Assembly: GCF_009856445.1 (NCBI RefSeq)
Contig: NZ_WMFA01000013.1
Location: 1 to 64,000, forward strand
Source: Halobacillus litoralis
Lineage (GTDB): Bacteria > Bacillota > Bacilli > Bacillales > Halobacillaceae
Direction of reading: 5' to 3'
Length of the DNA: 64,000 nucleotides
Shown piece after piece: positions 8,898-17,398 of the stretch (position 1 is the stretch's first letter; each line of letters begins with the position of its first letter). Position numbers and translations under genes: made by a program. The notes under the pieces were generated by a model, which saw nothing but the letters and a program-made list of their open reading frames with translations, had not been told where the DNA came from and did not search any database.

Positions 8898-9977
8898 CTT
8901 ATATTTAGCCATGAACTCACGATCAATTTTATTTTTTAACTGCCATGCCTTCTTGTTATGTGAACTGACAAGTCCATACACAAGAAACCCCTTCTTTCCG
9001 CCTGTTGATAAAATATATAGGGCATTCTTCTGTGGGACGAACGAATCCAATGATAAGCCGGAAAGATAATTTTTCAAGTTCTGCCAAAGGACCGGCCCTT
9101 GTCTTACCGCATACACCCCACTTTTTGGCAGGTCCGGATAATCAATCATTGTCACACAATCCCCGGCACCAAACATGTAATCAAAGTCACGGAATTGGAG
9201 AGTAGATCGTATAAGTGCGAAAGAGCGTTCATCTATGGCGAGTGACGAGTTTTCAAAAATCGGATCTCCAATGGCACCCCCCAGCCATAGCACACCCGTA
9301 TGACGTACTCGATTGCCATTGTCCGTTTTGACGAATTCCTCAAAAACCTCTTCCACTCGTTCATTCTGCCAGACACGCACGCCTTTTTTATCCAGTAAAT
9401 TTTTCAATCTTGCAGAGACCCATTTCGGTCCATCAGCAAGTATTCGGTCAGATGTAATTAAACGGACCTGCCCCGGAATCTTGTGTTTGTCCTTATAGGC
9501 TTGAATAGACATCGCAAGCTCTGTGCCGGCAGCACCTCCTCCGACAATGAGGGGTTTAGTCGTCTCTCTCAAATCTCTCATCTCATCTGTAAATTCGTAA
9601 TTCGGCTTAATTGTCCGAGCAGCTGAATCCTCAAATGCTAAGGGTAAACTTTTAGATCCTATATCAAAACTGACAACATCAAAGGGATATACAGACCCAT
9701 CTTCACAAACGACTTTTTTTTGCTTCGGTTTGATAAAGGCTGCTTTTTTGGGGATCCAATGGACGTTGGCTGAATTTGCTAACTGTCGAATATCTACACG
9801 AATATCCTCTTCCGAATAAAGCCCTTCAGTGAAACCTGAAAACATTCCTGAATAATACTGATAGGGGGAAGGTGTAATCATACAAACATCGACCTGTCTC
9901 CAATTTTCATTCCGCAGTCGACTTACTATTTCCAAGTGGGCATGACCTGCACCAACGAGCAATAACCTTTTTGACAA
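8895..9977 (-). CDS. FAD-dependent pyridine nucleotide-disulfide oxidoreductase (NDH-2-like)
   Basis: This is a 360-residue flavoprotein. The N-terminal dinucleotide motif is LLVGAGHAHLE (about 6-16), the variant typical of the subfamily often found fused to SelD, although no SelD domain is present here. A second nucleotide motif, PLIVGGGAAGTELA, lies mid-protein, and the C-terminal FAD motif is YMFGAGDCV. It probably oxidises NAD(P)H with a quinone or small-molecule acceptor. The start is TTG 9977 with AGGAGGTG 6 bp upstream. It lies 56 bp behind a thioredoxin gene, beyond a hairpin, so co-transcription is uncertain. Confidence 0.8.
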   Translation of the reverse strand: MSKRLLLVGAGHAHLEIVSRLRNENWRQVDVCMITPSPYQYYSGMFSGFTEGLYSEEDIRVDIRQLANSANVHWIPKKAAFIKPKQKKVVCEDGSVYPFDVVSFDIGSKSLPLAFEDSAARTIKPNYEFTDEMRDLRETTKPLIVGGGAAGTELAMSIQAYKDKHKIPGQVRLITSDRILADGPKWVSARLKNLLDKKGVRVWQNERVEEVFEEFVKTDNGNRVRHTGVLWLGGAIGDPIFENSSLAIDERSFALIRSTLQFRDFDYMFGAGDCVTMIDYPDLPKSGVYAVRQGPVLWQNLKNYLSGLSLDSFVPQKNALYILSTGGKKGFLVYGLVSSHNKKAWQLKNKIDREFMAKYK

Positions 9978-9999
9978 GAGAGCACCTCCTTACAGAAAA

Positions 10000-10026
10000 C
10001 GCCCACATGGCAGAACCATGTGGACG
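10000..10026 (-). terminator. Terminator hairpin after the thioredoxin gene
   Basis: Arms GTCCACATGG and CCATGTGGGC (minus strand) are followed by GTTTTCT. The U tract is weak, so it may attenuate rather than stop transcription into the oxidoreductase gene. Confidence 0.6.
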
Positions 10027-10032
10027 TGTACT

Positions 10033-10350
10033 TTAAAGACTTGCCTGTAAAAACTCCTCTACTTCCTCTGGAGTTTTAGCATTCGCACTATGAAGGTGGG
10101 CTTTTTTGTTGCCATCTTTAAAAATCAGGATGCTTGGGATCCCCATCACTTCATACTTTTCCGCGATTTCCGGTAGTTCATCGCGATTGACATTATACCA
10201 ATCGTACCCACTGTATTCCTCCAGGATATCTCCGATAAACATCTCCATTCGTCGGCAATCCGGACACCAGTCTGCTTCGAATTTTACGATGACCGGACGA
10301 TCGCTTGCAATTGTCTCGTTGAATTTATCCGTTGTATGAATGGCTTCCAT
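10033..10350 (-). CDS. Thioredoxin-family protein with a WCPDC active site
   Basis: This is a small cytoplasmic thiol-disulfide protein of about 105 residues with a thioredoxin fold. The redox motif is WCPDCRRME instead of WCGPC. The cis-proline loop MGIPSILIFKDG is present. The ATG at 10350 has AAAGGAG about 10 bp upstream; an in-frame TTG at 10359 is too close to that site. Proteins of this type occur widely in Bacilli as general thiol reductants with unknown partners. It lies between a DUF368 carrier and an FAD oxidoreductase, all on the minus strand. Confidence 0.85.
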   Translation of the reverse strand: MEAIHTTDKFNETIASDRPVIVKFEADWCPDCRRMEMFIGDILEEYSGYDWYNVNRDELPEIAEKYEVMGIPSILIFKDGNKKAHLHSANAKTPEEVEEFLQASL

Positions 10351-10421
10351 CAAACTCAATCTCCTTTATTTATAACTACTATTATCATACCCAAAATGTA
10401 TGCATTTGTCTTTCCTCAGGC

Positions 10422-11237
10422 TTACTTATACTCCACCCGGCCCAATAGCCATGCGGCAAGCAACCCTCCAAGGAAAGCAACAATGCTTACAAGCATCATC
10501 ACACCTGTGCCGGGCAATCCCGGGAAAATAACGAATACAGAACCGATGACTAGACCGATGATGACCGCAAAGGTTCCAGACGTATAATTTTCAAGGAAAA
10601 ACTTAACAATCTTACTCATTACCACGATTCCACAAACAATTCCTGCCCCTACGACAGCAATGATATCAATACGAAAGTCAGAGATCCCTGAAGTGACGGT
10701 TGTATAAACTCCGATAATCAACAAAATGAATGAACCACTAATCCCAGGCAAAATCATCGCACTGCTTGCAATCCATCCAGAGAAAAACAATAAAATGTAT
10801 CCAGCGAATGAGAGATTTTGCATCGGTTCGGATTCCGCTGTCTGGAAAAATGCCATCGAGGCAACGAGGACAGCTCCGATCAGCAATAACAAAAAATGTT
10901 TCGCTTTAAAATTATGCTTCACATCTGCTTTATGTGTTAAATACGGCAGCACGCCGATGATCAGACCCAGAAAGAAAAACTGTGTAGGGCCCGGGTAGTG
11001 TTCAAACAACCACTCAATTAAATTTGCCATCAAACCGATAGCAATGACCACTCCAATTCCTAGTGGCAGCAGGAATTTTAAATGTCTTTTCCATTCCTTA
11101 CTAAAAAAACCGTTAATGGCTTCGATCAGGCGGTCGTAAATGCCGAGAACGACAGCAATTGTCCCTCCGCTCACACCTGGAACGACGTCACTCGCTCCCA
11201 TCAGCATGCCTCGGTAAATATTTCTCCATTCCCACAT
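10422..11237 (-). CDS. popT: DUF368 membrane protein (PopT-type undecaprenyl-phosphate carrier)
   Basis: This is a 271-residue polytopic protein. The family motif GASDVVPGVSGGTIAVVLG near the N-terminus recurs in altered form as MILPGISGSFILLIIG after about residue 165, an internal repeat of two inverted halves. DUF368 proteins (PopT) have been linked to recycling of undecaprenyl phosphate across the membrane for cell-wall synthesis, with a role that grows under alkaline or sodium stress. The family is clear; the exact activity here is inferred. AAAGGAGCC precedes the ATG. Confidence 0.85.
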   Translation of the reverse strand: MWEWRNIYRGMLMGASDVVPGVSGGTIAVVLGIYDRLIEAINGFFSKEWKRHLKFLLPLGIGVVIAIGLMANLIEWLFEHYPGPTQFFFLGLIIGVLPYLTHKADVKHNFKAKHFLLLLIGAVLVASMAFFQTAESEPMQNLSFAGYILLFFSGWIASSAMILPGISGSFILLIIGVYTTVTSGISDFRIDIIAVVGAGIVCGIVVMSKIVKFFLENYTSGTFAVIIGLVIGSVFVIFPGLPGTGVMMLVSIVAFLGGLLAAWLLGRVEYK

Positions 11238-11449
11238 ATCTTTGGCTCCTTTTATATCTAACCCTTTTCCTTATTATTCTATCAGATTTCTCTAAGGTTT
11301 TATGATACATTTTCATGAAAATAAATACAATCTTTACAAAATAAAAGCCCACTTCCCTGTGATTTCGGTTCCTACGATTAGAAATCATCCCCCAAGACTC
11401 TATCACTCTTTCAATAACAAGCACCTTTTGAGAATAGAAAAATTGATGG

Positions 11450-11487
11450 AAGAAGGAACTCCCACAACATAAAGTGAAAGTTCCTTC
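11450..11487 (-). terminator. Terminator of the first BCCT gene
   Basis: Ten-bp arms AGAAGGAACT and AGTTCCTTCT lie just downstream of the transporter stop on the minus strand. The T-rich tail (TTCTTCC) is modest. Confidence 0.55.
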
Positions 11488-11492
11488 TGTAA

Positions 11493-13007
11493 TCAAGCTG
11501 ATGTTTTTTCTTGTTTATCTTTCCCTCGATCAAGTGCGATTTTATCTGCACGAAGGGCTTTATATAAGGAAACGACCATTAAAATCATGATGAAAGAAAA
11601 TGGAAAGGCTGCTGATATAAGCGCGTTCTGAAGCGCCTGCAATCCACCGGAGTATAACAGCACAGCGGCCATGGACGACTGGACAATCCCCCATACGAAC
11701 TTAACCATAGTAGGCGGTGTCAGGGATCCATTTGTCGTCTGCATTCCTAATACAAAGGTCGCAGAGTCTGCGGATGTAATGAAGAATGTCCCGATCAATA
11801 CCATTGCAATAATTGAAAGAACTAATCCCAACGGGTAATTATCGAATGTCCCGAACATCACCTGCTCTGTAGCTAGATCGGAAAGTCCTCCCTGATCCTG
11901 CTGAACTTTAATTGCAGATGATCCGAAAGTAGAAAACCATAGAAAACCTATAGCAGAAGGTACAAGTAGGACACCGGAGAGAAATTCACGAATCGTACGT
12001 CCTTTGGACACACGAGCGATAAAGATTCCTACAAATGGAGACCATGCAATCCACCATGCCCAGTAAAATACTGTCCAGTTGTTGATCCATGTACGGTTCT
12101 CTTCATTGTTCGGTGCAAGACGGAAACTCATGGACGGCAGGTTTTGTAAGTAGGCACCAATCGTGTCTGTAAACATATTCATAATAAACAGCGTAGGACC
12201 TACAATCAGCATAATCGCAAGCAATGCTATAGCTAAAATCATATTGGTGTTACTTAAATAGCGGATCCCTTTGCTCAATCCGGTATAAGCGGAGATCATG
12301 AACAGAACAGTCACCACACCTATGATGAGCAACTGAATACCGAAGGAATCTTCCAGCGGTGTGAGGAACGTCAATCCACCATTGATTTGTGCCGCACCAA
12401 AGCCAAGAGTCGTGGCCACACCGACAATAGTCGCAAATACAGCGATGATATCGACAACTTTCCCCCATGGACCATTCATTTTATCCCCGAATAAAGGCTC
12501 GAGTGTGGAGCTGATTAAGGCTGGGGCCCCTCGACGGAATTTGAAATAAGCGAGGACTAGAGCAACGATGGCGTAGATTCCCCATGCATGAACCCCCCAG
12601 TGGAAGTACACGAAACGCATGGATTCATTTAGAGCGGCGGCTGTACCCGTCTCTGCGGTCGGAGCGTTATTGGAATAGAAGTAAATCGGTTCTGCCGCTC
12701 CCCAGAAGACGAGACCGATTCCCATCCCGGCACTGAAAAGCATCGCGAACCATGTGGCGTAATTGTAATCAGGCTTGTCCGTAGGCTTTCCGAGTTTCAT
12801 TTTTCCATAAGGACTGAAAATCATATAAAGACAAAAAATCACAAAACCAGTAACGATCAGCAAGTAATACCATCCAAAGTGAACTGAGATGTAAGATTGA
12901 ATACTACCTGTAATGCTTTCAAGATTCTTCGGGGCAACCGAACCCCAAACGACTGAGAATAATGCAATAGCTAATGTAACCCAAAAAACGGAAGTGACTT
13001 TTTTCAT
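11493..13007 (-). CDS. BCCT-family osmolyte transporter (OpuD/BetL-like)
   Basis: This is a sodium- or proton-coupled betaine/choline/carnitine carrier of 504 residues with 12 membrane helices. Family hallmarks are GMGIGLVFWGAAEP, which lines the substrate path, and the aromatic block FYWAWWIAWSPFVGIFIARV on helix 8 with the Trp box that holds the trimethylammonium group, followed by SKGRTIREF. The start is ATG 13007 with AAAGGAG upstream. A longer in-frame extension to 13154 has no ribosome binding site. It probably imports glycine betaine under salt stress. A paralogue lies at 14537. Confidence 0.93.
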   Translation of the reverse strand: MKKVTSVFWVTLAIALFSVVWGSVAPKNLESITGSIQSYISVHFGWYYLLIVTGFVIFCLYMIFSPYGKMKLGKPTDKPDYNYATWFAMLFSAGMGIGLVFWGAAEPIYFYSNNAPTAETGTAAALNESMRFVYFHWGVHAWGIYAIVALVLAYFKFRRGAPALISSTLEPLFGDKMNGPWGKVVDIIAVFATIVGVATTLGFGAAQINGGLTFLTPLEDSFGIQLLIIGVVTVLFMISAYTGLSKGIRYLSNTNMILAIALLAIMLIVGPTLFIMNMFTDTIGAYLQNLPSMSFRLAPNNEENRTWINNWTVFYWAWWIAWSPFVGIFIARVSKGRTIREFLSGVLLVPSAIGFLWFSTFGSSAIKVQQDQGGLSDLATEQVMFGTFDNYPLGLVLSIIAMVLIGTFFITSADSATFVLGMQTTNGSLTPPTMVKFVWGIVQSSMAAVLLYSGGLQALQNALISAAFPFSFIMILMVVSLYKALRADKIALDRGKDKQEKTSA

Positions 13008-13145
13008 TGTAAACTCCTTTCCAAAACCTTTGCGTATTTTCGATACAGAGGGATGTTCATTTGAGGGGGAAATGACTGATGTATGTATATCGAATACCCA
13101 AACCAAGAAAAAATAAACAATTAGTCGAATTTTTCCGACATAAAT

Positions 13146-13176
13146 ATAGCCCAAAAGACGGGTGTCTTCTGGGCTT
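13146..13176 (-). terminator. Hairpin after the nucleotidyltransferase gene
   Basis: Arms AGCCCAGAAGAC and GTCTTTTGGGCT (minus strand) have one mismatch and are followed by an AT-rich tail. It lies between the nucleotidyltransferase stop and the promoter of the BCCT gene. Confidence 0.6.
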
Positions 13177-13202
13177 TATCCATTTATAAGTTTTTTGCGT
13201 GA

Positions 13203-13769
13203 TTAATAGAGTAAAGCTTCCAGCCACGGATGTTCTGGCTGATGATGCATCAGTGCCTGCTTCAACCACTCTTTCTGATGTTCATTCAAGTATGGGAAGA
13301 CATGGACGAAGTCCTGTTCATCTTTCTCTGTTGTATGAGTGGATTTATAGAGGAGCACGATCTCTGGGTTCAAGTACGCATACCCTTGTTCTGATTGCAG
13401 TTGCATACGGCTGGTTTCAAAGGTGATGGAAGGATCTCTTCTGAACTGCCAGCGACGCCTGTTCTGTTCATTGAGAAGAATTTCAAAATGATGACCCTCC
13501 TGAGAAGAGGCATGGATTTCATGGACAGGGAGTGTAAGGTTTTCCCCTTCCCAGCGCTTGAGTTCCTTCTCTTCAACGATATGCAAATCCCACGTTTTCA
13601 ATGTTTTGTATAATGCTTGTTGATCTTCACGGAAAATGGCGACTTCTACATCTTCGTGATGTCTCGTTTCTTCACCGATATGAAGATCAATAGCCCATCC
13701 CCCTGCAAACATCCACTCTCCCTCAAATCCACTTAACCACTGGCGGACTTCTGTACATTTTTTAAACAT
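13203..13769 (-). CDS. Nucleotidyltransferase-fold protein (aminoglycoside adenylyltransferase-like)
   Basis: This is a protein of about 188 residues. EWMFAGGWAIDLHIGEE then TRHHEDVEVAIFREDQ matches the minimal nucleotidyltransferase core (G-G-W, then D/E-x-D/E) seen in aminoglycoside-2''-adenylyltransferase relatives. Chromosomal homologues in Bacillaceae are common and most have no proven resistance role. The likely start is ATG 13769, with GAGGAGG 6 bp upstream; an upstream in-frame start at 13790 has none. The substrate is unknown. Confidence 0.7.
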   Translation of the reverse strand: MFKKCTEVRQWLSGFEGEWMFAGGWAIDLHIGEETRHHEDVEVAIFREDQQALYKTLKTWDLHIVEEKELKRWEGENLTLPVHEIHASSQEGHHFEILLNEQNRRRWQFRRDPSITFETSRMQLQSEQGYAYLNPEIVLLYKSTHTTEKDEQDFVHVFPYLNEHQKEWLKQALMHHQPEHPWLEALLY

Positions 13770-13894
13770 GCGAAACCTCCTCTCTATCATTTTGCCCGAG
13801 TTTAAAATCGCTTATCCCAATCATTCTTCCACTCTTTCTTTTGGAAAAGTTTTCTTTTAGGATGGAAGATAGATCTTCACATGGGGGAATGGAT

Positions 13895-14446
13895 ATGCTG
13901 AAAGGAAATCTTGTTGAACTACGTCCTGTTTCAAAGGAGGACTTGAAACACTTGTTTAAGTGGGCGAATGATGAAGAAATAGCGAACCTTGCACACGGAA
14001 GTGGTTCCGCCTATCAAAATAACAATCCGCAGGAAGACATTGAAGCTTTTTATGAAAAGAACCTCACTGCACAACCGCTTTGGGAAACTGGCCGTGTGTT
14101 TATGGTCTATACAATCAGCACCAAAGCGCCTATAGGTAAATGCAGTTACAGCAGCCTTAATCCAGTGACAAGGGCTGCAGAAATCGGCTTAAGCATCGGG
14201 GAAAGAGAGTATTGGGGCCATGGATATGGCAGAGATATCATTCAAACATTGTTGAAACATCTCTTTCACACCTTGAACCTTGAACGGGTTCAACTGGATA
14301 CATGGAGCGGCAATACACAAGCGCTGAGACTCTATGAAAAAACAGGTTTCCAGACAGAAGGGCGACTTAGGAAAAATGAATATGTGGATGGTGCCTATCA
14401 TGACACCATCCTCATGGGGATGCTTCGCTCTGAATTCCAGGGTTGA
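13895..14446 (+). CDS. GNAT N-acetyltransferase (RimJ/RimL type)
   Basis: This is an acetyl-CoA-dependent transferase of about 183 residues. LKGNLVELRPVSKEDLKHL opens the fold. IGLSIGEREYWGHGYGRDII holds the acetyl-CoA pyrophosphate loop (GHGYG), and LRLYEKTGFQTEGRLRK is the conserved C-terminal strand of RimJ/L-like enzymes. ATG 13895, with GGGGGAA at 13883, is the best start; the frame opens earlier without a site. The substrate may be a ribosomal protein, a polyamine or an antibiotic, and cannot be fixed from sequence. It lies between the two BCCT genes, divergent from the nucleotidyltransferase gene. Confidence 0.85.
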   Translation: MLKGNLVELRPVSKEDLKHLFKWANDEEIANLAHGSGSAYQNNNPQEDIEAFYEKNLTAQPLWETGRVFMVYTISTKAPIGKCSYSSLNPVTRAAEIGLSIGEREYWGHGYGRDIIQTLLKHLFHTLNLERVQLDTWSGNTQALRLYEKTGFQTEGRLRKNEYVDGAYHDTILMGMLRSEFQG

Positions 14447-14536
14447 ATGTTTTTCGCAGGAAAATGTAGGGAATAAACAAATCGATCATCATATTCATGT
14501 TCATCTATAATCTATGATTCATGAAAGGAGTCCACG

Positions 14537-16045
14537 ATGAAAGATCAACTCAAAAACCCTGTTTTCCTCATTTCTGCAACCGTCATCACTGTCCTCGTCA
14601 TCGTAGGAGCCGTCAACCCTGAAGGCTTCGGTACTGTCGCTGGTACCTTATTCGAGTTTACTACGGTTAATTTCGGCTGGTTTTATCTCATCTCTGTCTT
14701 CGGCTTTGTCATTTTCCTAGCCGCTCTCGGACTAAGTAAATACGGAAAAATTAAGATCGGACCACAAGATTCAAAGCCTGAATTCCCTTTCTTCACGTGG
14801 ATCGGCATGCTCTTCTCTGCCGGATTCGGTGTAGGACTCGTATTCTGGGGAGTCGCAGAACCGATGAGCCACTTCTTTGAAACGCCATTCTCAGATTTGG
14901 ATGCCCAAACCGAAGATGCCGCACGTGTTGCCATGGGGTATTCTTTTTTCCACTGGGGAATTAACCAATGGTCCGTTTTCGCCATTGTGGGCCTGCTCAT
15001 AGGCTTCCTGCAGTTCAGAAAAGATAAGAATGGTCTCGTATCGACAGCTCTTGAACCTGTGCTCGGGAAATCAAAGCCTGTGAAGTACACCATCGACTCA
15101 TTAGCCGTTATCGCTACTGTTATGGGAATCGCCACGTCCCTTGGACTGGGAATCCTGCAAATGAACGGTGGTTTAAACGCGGTGTTCGGCATACCGAATA
15201 GTACATCGATCCAGCTTATCATAACAGGCGTACTGCTCGTCTTATACTTAACTTCATCCAGTACTGGATTAGAAAAAGGAATTAAATGGCTCAGTAACCT
15301 GAACCTGGCCCTTTGCTTGGTTTTACTTCTATTTGTTTTCTTTGCCGGCCCGACTGTCTTTATTTTAAATAGTTTCACCTTAGGGATCGGCGATTATATT
15401 TCCAACTTTGTGGGGTATAGTCTAAGGCTGACTCCTTATGAAGGGGGGAGCTGGCTCCGGGACTGGACCATATTCTATTGGGCATGGGTTATTGCTTGGT
15501 CTCCATTTGTGGGGGCTTTCGTTGCGCGCGTTTCACGGGGCCGTACGATCAGAGAGTTCATATTCGGTGTCCTTGTCGTACCACCTTTGATTGCATGTTT
15601 ATGGATCGCGGTTTTCGGTGGAACGGCCTTGAACAGTGACTTGAATAATGGAACGAAGATTGCTGAAGCCGTCAACAATGATGTGACGGTGGCACTCTTT
15701 AAAGCCTATGAATATCTGCCTCTTACAGGTATTCTGTCTTTCTTGTCCATTCTACTAATTGCAACGTTCTTAATTACATCTGCAGACTCCGCCACGTATA
15801 TTCTGGCGAGTATGACGACGAATGGCAGTTTAACCCCTGCCCTTGCTATTAAAGTAATTTGGGGTGTATTGATGGCAGCCATTGCTGGTGTGCTGTTGGT
15901 TGCCGGTGGACTGGATGCATTGCAGACGGCGTCCCTCGTGTCTGCTCTTCCGTTTACAGTGATTATCATCCTCTTCGTCTATGCTTTTACAAAGATGATA
16001 CGAAAAGAGCCTCTACCGGAAAGACGCAAAAGAAAGAACGAATGA
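14537..16045 (+). CDS. BCCT-family osmolyte transporter, second copy
   Basis: This is a 502-residue carrier with the same architecture as the 11493 gene: SAGFGVGLVFWGVAEP, then FYWAWVIAWSPFVGAFVARV with the aromatic box, then SRGRTIREF. Only the core is strongly alike, so the two are diverged paralogues and may differ in substrate (glycine betaine, choline, proline betaine or ectoine). GAAAGGAG lies upstream of the ATG. It ends at a strong hairpin. Two such carriers within 5 kb fit an organism that must balance high external salt. Confidence 0.93.
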   Translation: MKDQLKNPVFLISATVITVLVIVGAVNPEGFGTVAGTLFEFTTVNFGWFYLISVFGFVIFLAALGLSKYGKIKIGPQDSKPEFPFFTWIGMLFSAGFGVGLVFWGVAEPMSHFFETPFSDLDAQTEDAARVAMGYSFFHWGINQWSVFAIVGLLIGFLQFRKDKNGLVSTALEPVLGKSKPVKYTIDSLAVIATVMGIATSLGLGILQMNGGLNAVFGIPNSTSIQLIITGVLLVLYLTSSSTGLEKGIKWLSNLNLALCLVLLLFVFFAGPTVFILNSFTLGIGDYISNFVGYSLRLTPYEGGSWLRDWTIFYWAWVIAWSPFVGAFVARVSRGRTIREFIFGVLVVPPLIACLWIAVFGGTALNSDLNNGTKIAEAVNNDVTVALFKAYEYLPLTGILSFLSILLIATFLITSADSATYILASMTTNGSLTPALAIKVIWGVLMAAIAGVLLVAGGLDALQTASLVSALPFTVIIILFVYAFTKMIRKEPLPERRKRKNE

Positions 16046-16051
16046 GCGAGA

Positions 16052-16092
16052 AAAAAGGTGTCATTCCAATAATTGGAGTGACACCTTTTCTG
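16052..16092. terminator. Bidirectional terminator
   Basis: Arms AAAAGGTGTCATTCCAA and TTGGAGTGACACCTTTT have one mismatch and T runs on both strands. It ends the BCCT gene on the plus strand and the receptor/peptide operon on the minus strand. Confidence 0.9.
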
Positions 16093-16105
16093 CTTTTTCA
16101 TACTT

Positions 16106-16237
16106 TTAGACCTGTGGATCATCTATACTCCAATAACCTCCATCAATCGGATCTTGGGCAGTCTTACTATCCCCTATCCCCCATGACCCTGCGAGCGTCA
16201 GCAAAAGAACAACAAACAACCCGGCTAACCTTTTCAT
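16106..16237 (-). CDS. Putative secreted signalling-peptide precursor (AimP/Phr-like position)
   Basis: This 43-codon gene is too short for a usual ORF cut-off. It starts ATG at 16237 with GGAGG 9 bp upstream and begins 22 bp after the stop of the AimR-like receptor gene. The product opens MKRLAGLFVVLLLTLAGSWG: two basic residues, then about 15 hydrophobic residues and a small-residue cleavage region, a standard export signal. The exported tail (about 23 residues) is polar and acidic and ends WSIDDPQV. Receptor plus downstream exported mini-protein is the arrangement of aimR-aimP and rap-phr pairs. I cannot tell which part of the tail is the mature signal; it does not show the GA-ending hexapeptide of known arbitrium peptides. 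A terminator follows at 16092. Confidence 0.75.
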   Translation of the reverse strand: MKRLAGLFVVLLLTLAGSWGIGDSKTAQDPIDGGYWSIDDPQV

Positions 16238-16259
16238 AGTAGAAAACCTCCATTTATTT

Positions 16260-17276
16260 TTATATTCTTTCTAAATAAGCGAGTGGCAGTTGAGCAAAAA
16301 AATAATCGCCCTGTTCCTGGATGAAACGGTGATAGGAATTCCTGAGCATCTCCCTGTCTCCTGTAGCCAGTCCCAGATAACTTTCTTGAAAAGGCGTGAG
16401 TGACGAAAAGGAATCCAGAATCTCCTGTGTCTTTTTATAATCCCCCCTAGCAAGAGCAAGGTGGGCCTGCTCTACTGGGTCTGTAGAGGTGATCCCTTCT
16501 GTTCTTTGATGGAAGGAGGATATGAAAGGAAGCGAGTGATTTTTCACCATTTGCAAAAACCGAAAATGCCCATCCTTTTCAGCGATTTCCATAGACTTTT
16601 GTAATGATTCCATAGAAGATTCATAGCCATTAAAGAGCTGGCATAATGCCAAATCATGGTGCATACGGCTCTTTCTTCGTGATGAAACTTCTGTGTTGAT
16701 CATTTTATAGGCATAACGACTCGCAAGAATAGAGTTATTGGTCTTCCAGTAGTGATAGAAAAGGAGCTCTTGATAACGTTGGTTCAAATAATAGTACATC
16801 AAAGGTTCGTCTACCTGCTGAAGCGTCTGATCGCATTCATCCAAGTACTTATCCAAGGCTGTAAACACTTTTAAATCCTGATAAGAATAAACGAGGGTGA
16901 ATAAATGCAGGCAACGTAACGATGGATGCGTGAATTGAAGATCTTTTAGTTCATCTAAATAATTCTTGTTATTATCTCTTTCATTCTGAGACAGAATCAC
17001 CCGATATAAATGGCCCGCCTCTTTATTTATGTACGGAGAATCTGTAATGACAGAGAGCTCCTCAAAAAAATCATTCATATAAAAAAATTCCATGCAGACG
17101 ATTTGTTCATCAATAGCAGAGGGGAAGTGGGAGAGGATATAGTCTTTCGTCTTCAAGACAGCATCTCTTCTAGGGTACTTCCTTAAGTAATCGAGGTAAA
17201 CATCATATAAAGAGGAAGCGCGACCCATTTGGAGCTTTCGCAAGGGGCTTGGTTCAATTAGTTGGTATTCTGTCAC
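16260..17276 (-). CDS. AimR-like TPR peptide-receptor protein lacking an HTH domain
   Basis: This is a 338-residue all-helical protein. From memory of phage AimR sequences, it aligns along nearly the whole TPR part: KYPRRDAVLKTKDYILSHFP with the helix after the AimR HTH; SMEIAEKDGHFRFLQMVKNH with the mid-repeat; and ESYLGLATGDREMLRNSYHR then FAQLPLAYLERI with the AimR C-terminus. About 45 N-terminal residues that form the AimR winged HTH are absent, and the GTG start is well supported by AAGGAGGG, so this is not a clipped call. It should bind a peptide but not DNA. It lies upstream of a secreted-peptide gene (16106-16237). No phage genes are nearby. A Rap-like protein-binding role is possible. 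Confidence 0.65.
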   Translation of the reverse strand: MTEYQLIEPSPLRKLQMGRASSLYDVYLDYLRKYPRRDAVLKTKDYILSHFPSAIDEQIVCMEFFYMNDFFEELSVITDSPYINKEAGHLYRVILSQNERDNNKNYLDELKDLQFTHPSLRCLHLFTLVYSYQDLKVFTALDKYLDECDQTLQQVDEPLMYYYLNQRYQELLFYHYWKTNNSILASRYAYKMINTEVSSRRKSRMHHDLALCQLFNGYESSMESLQKSMEIAEKDGHFRFLQMVKNHSLPFISSFHQRTEGITSTDPVEQAHLALARGDYKKTQEILDSFSSLTPFQESYLGLATGDREMLRNSYHRFIQEQGDYFFAQLPLAYLERI

Positions 17277-17307
17277 AACGTTCGCCCTCCTTATCTATCT
17301 TTCCTCT

Positions 17308-17336
17308 ATTTTATTGAATTTTCGAAAATATGTCCA
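17308..17336 (-). promoter_or_regulatory. Probable promoter of the receptor/peptide operon
   Basis: On the minus strand TGGACA (17331-17336) and TAAAAT (17308-17313) are separated by exactly 17 bp, ahead of the AAGGAGGG and GTG start. The -35 overlaps the inverted repeat at 17334-17367 by three bases. Confidence 0.55.
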
Positions 17337-17367
17337 TAAATATTTAAAGATAATGAAATATTTATGG
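17334..17367. promoter_or_regulatory. Perfect 12-bp inverted repeat, probable operator
   Basis: Arms CCATAAATATTT and AAATATTTATGG are separated by 10 bp, giving arm centres 22 bp apart, about two helical turns. It sits upstream of and touching the -35 of the AimR-like operon, as an activator or repressor site would. The cognate protein is not encoded by the operon itself, since the receptor has no DNA-binding domain. Confidence 0.55.
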
Positions 17368-17398
17368 ATTATATTTCCTTTTAATCAACAGTTCCTTT

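Noticed and set aside
11188-11496. Minus-strand frame of 102 codons between the BCCT and DUF368 genes
   Set aside because: It overlaps the DUF368 start and a terminator hairpin and has no ribosome binding site.
16260-17276. Phage remnant around the AimR-like gene
   Set aside because: Neighbours are a BCCT carrier and a YdjM-like protein; no integrase, repressor or structural gene is present within the window.
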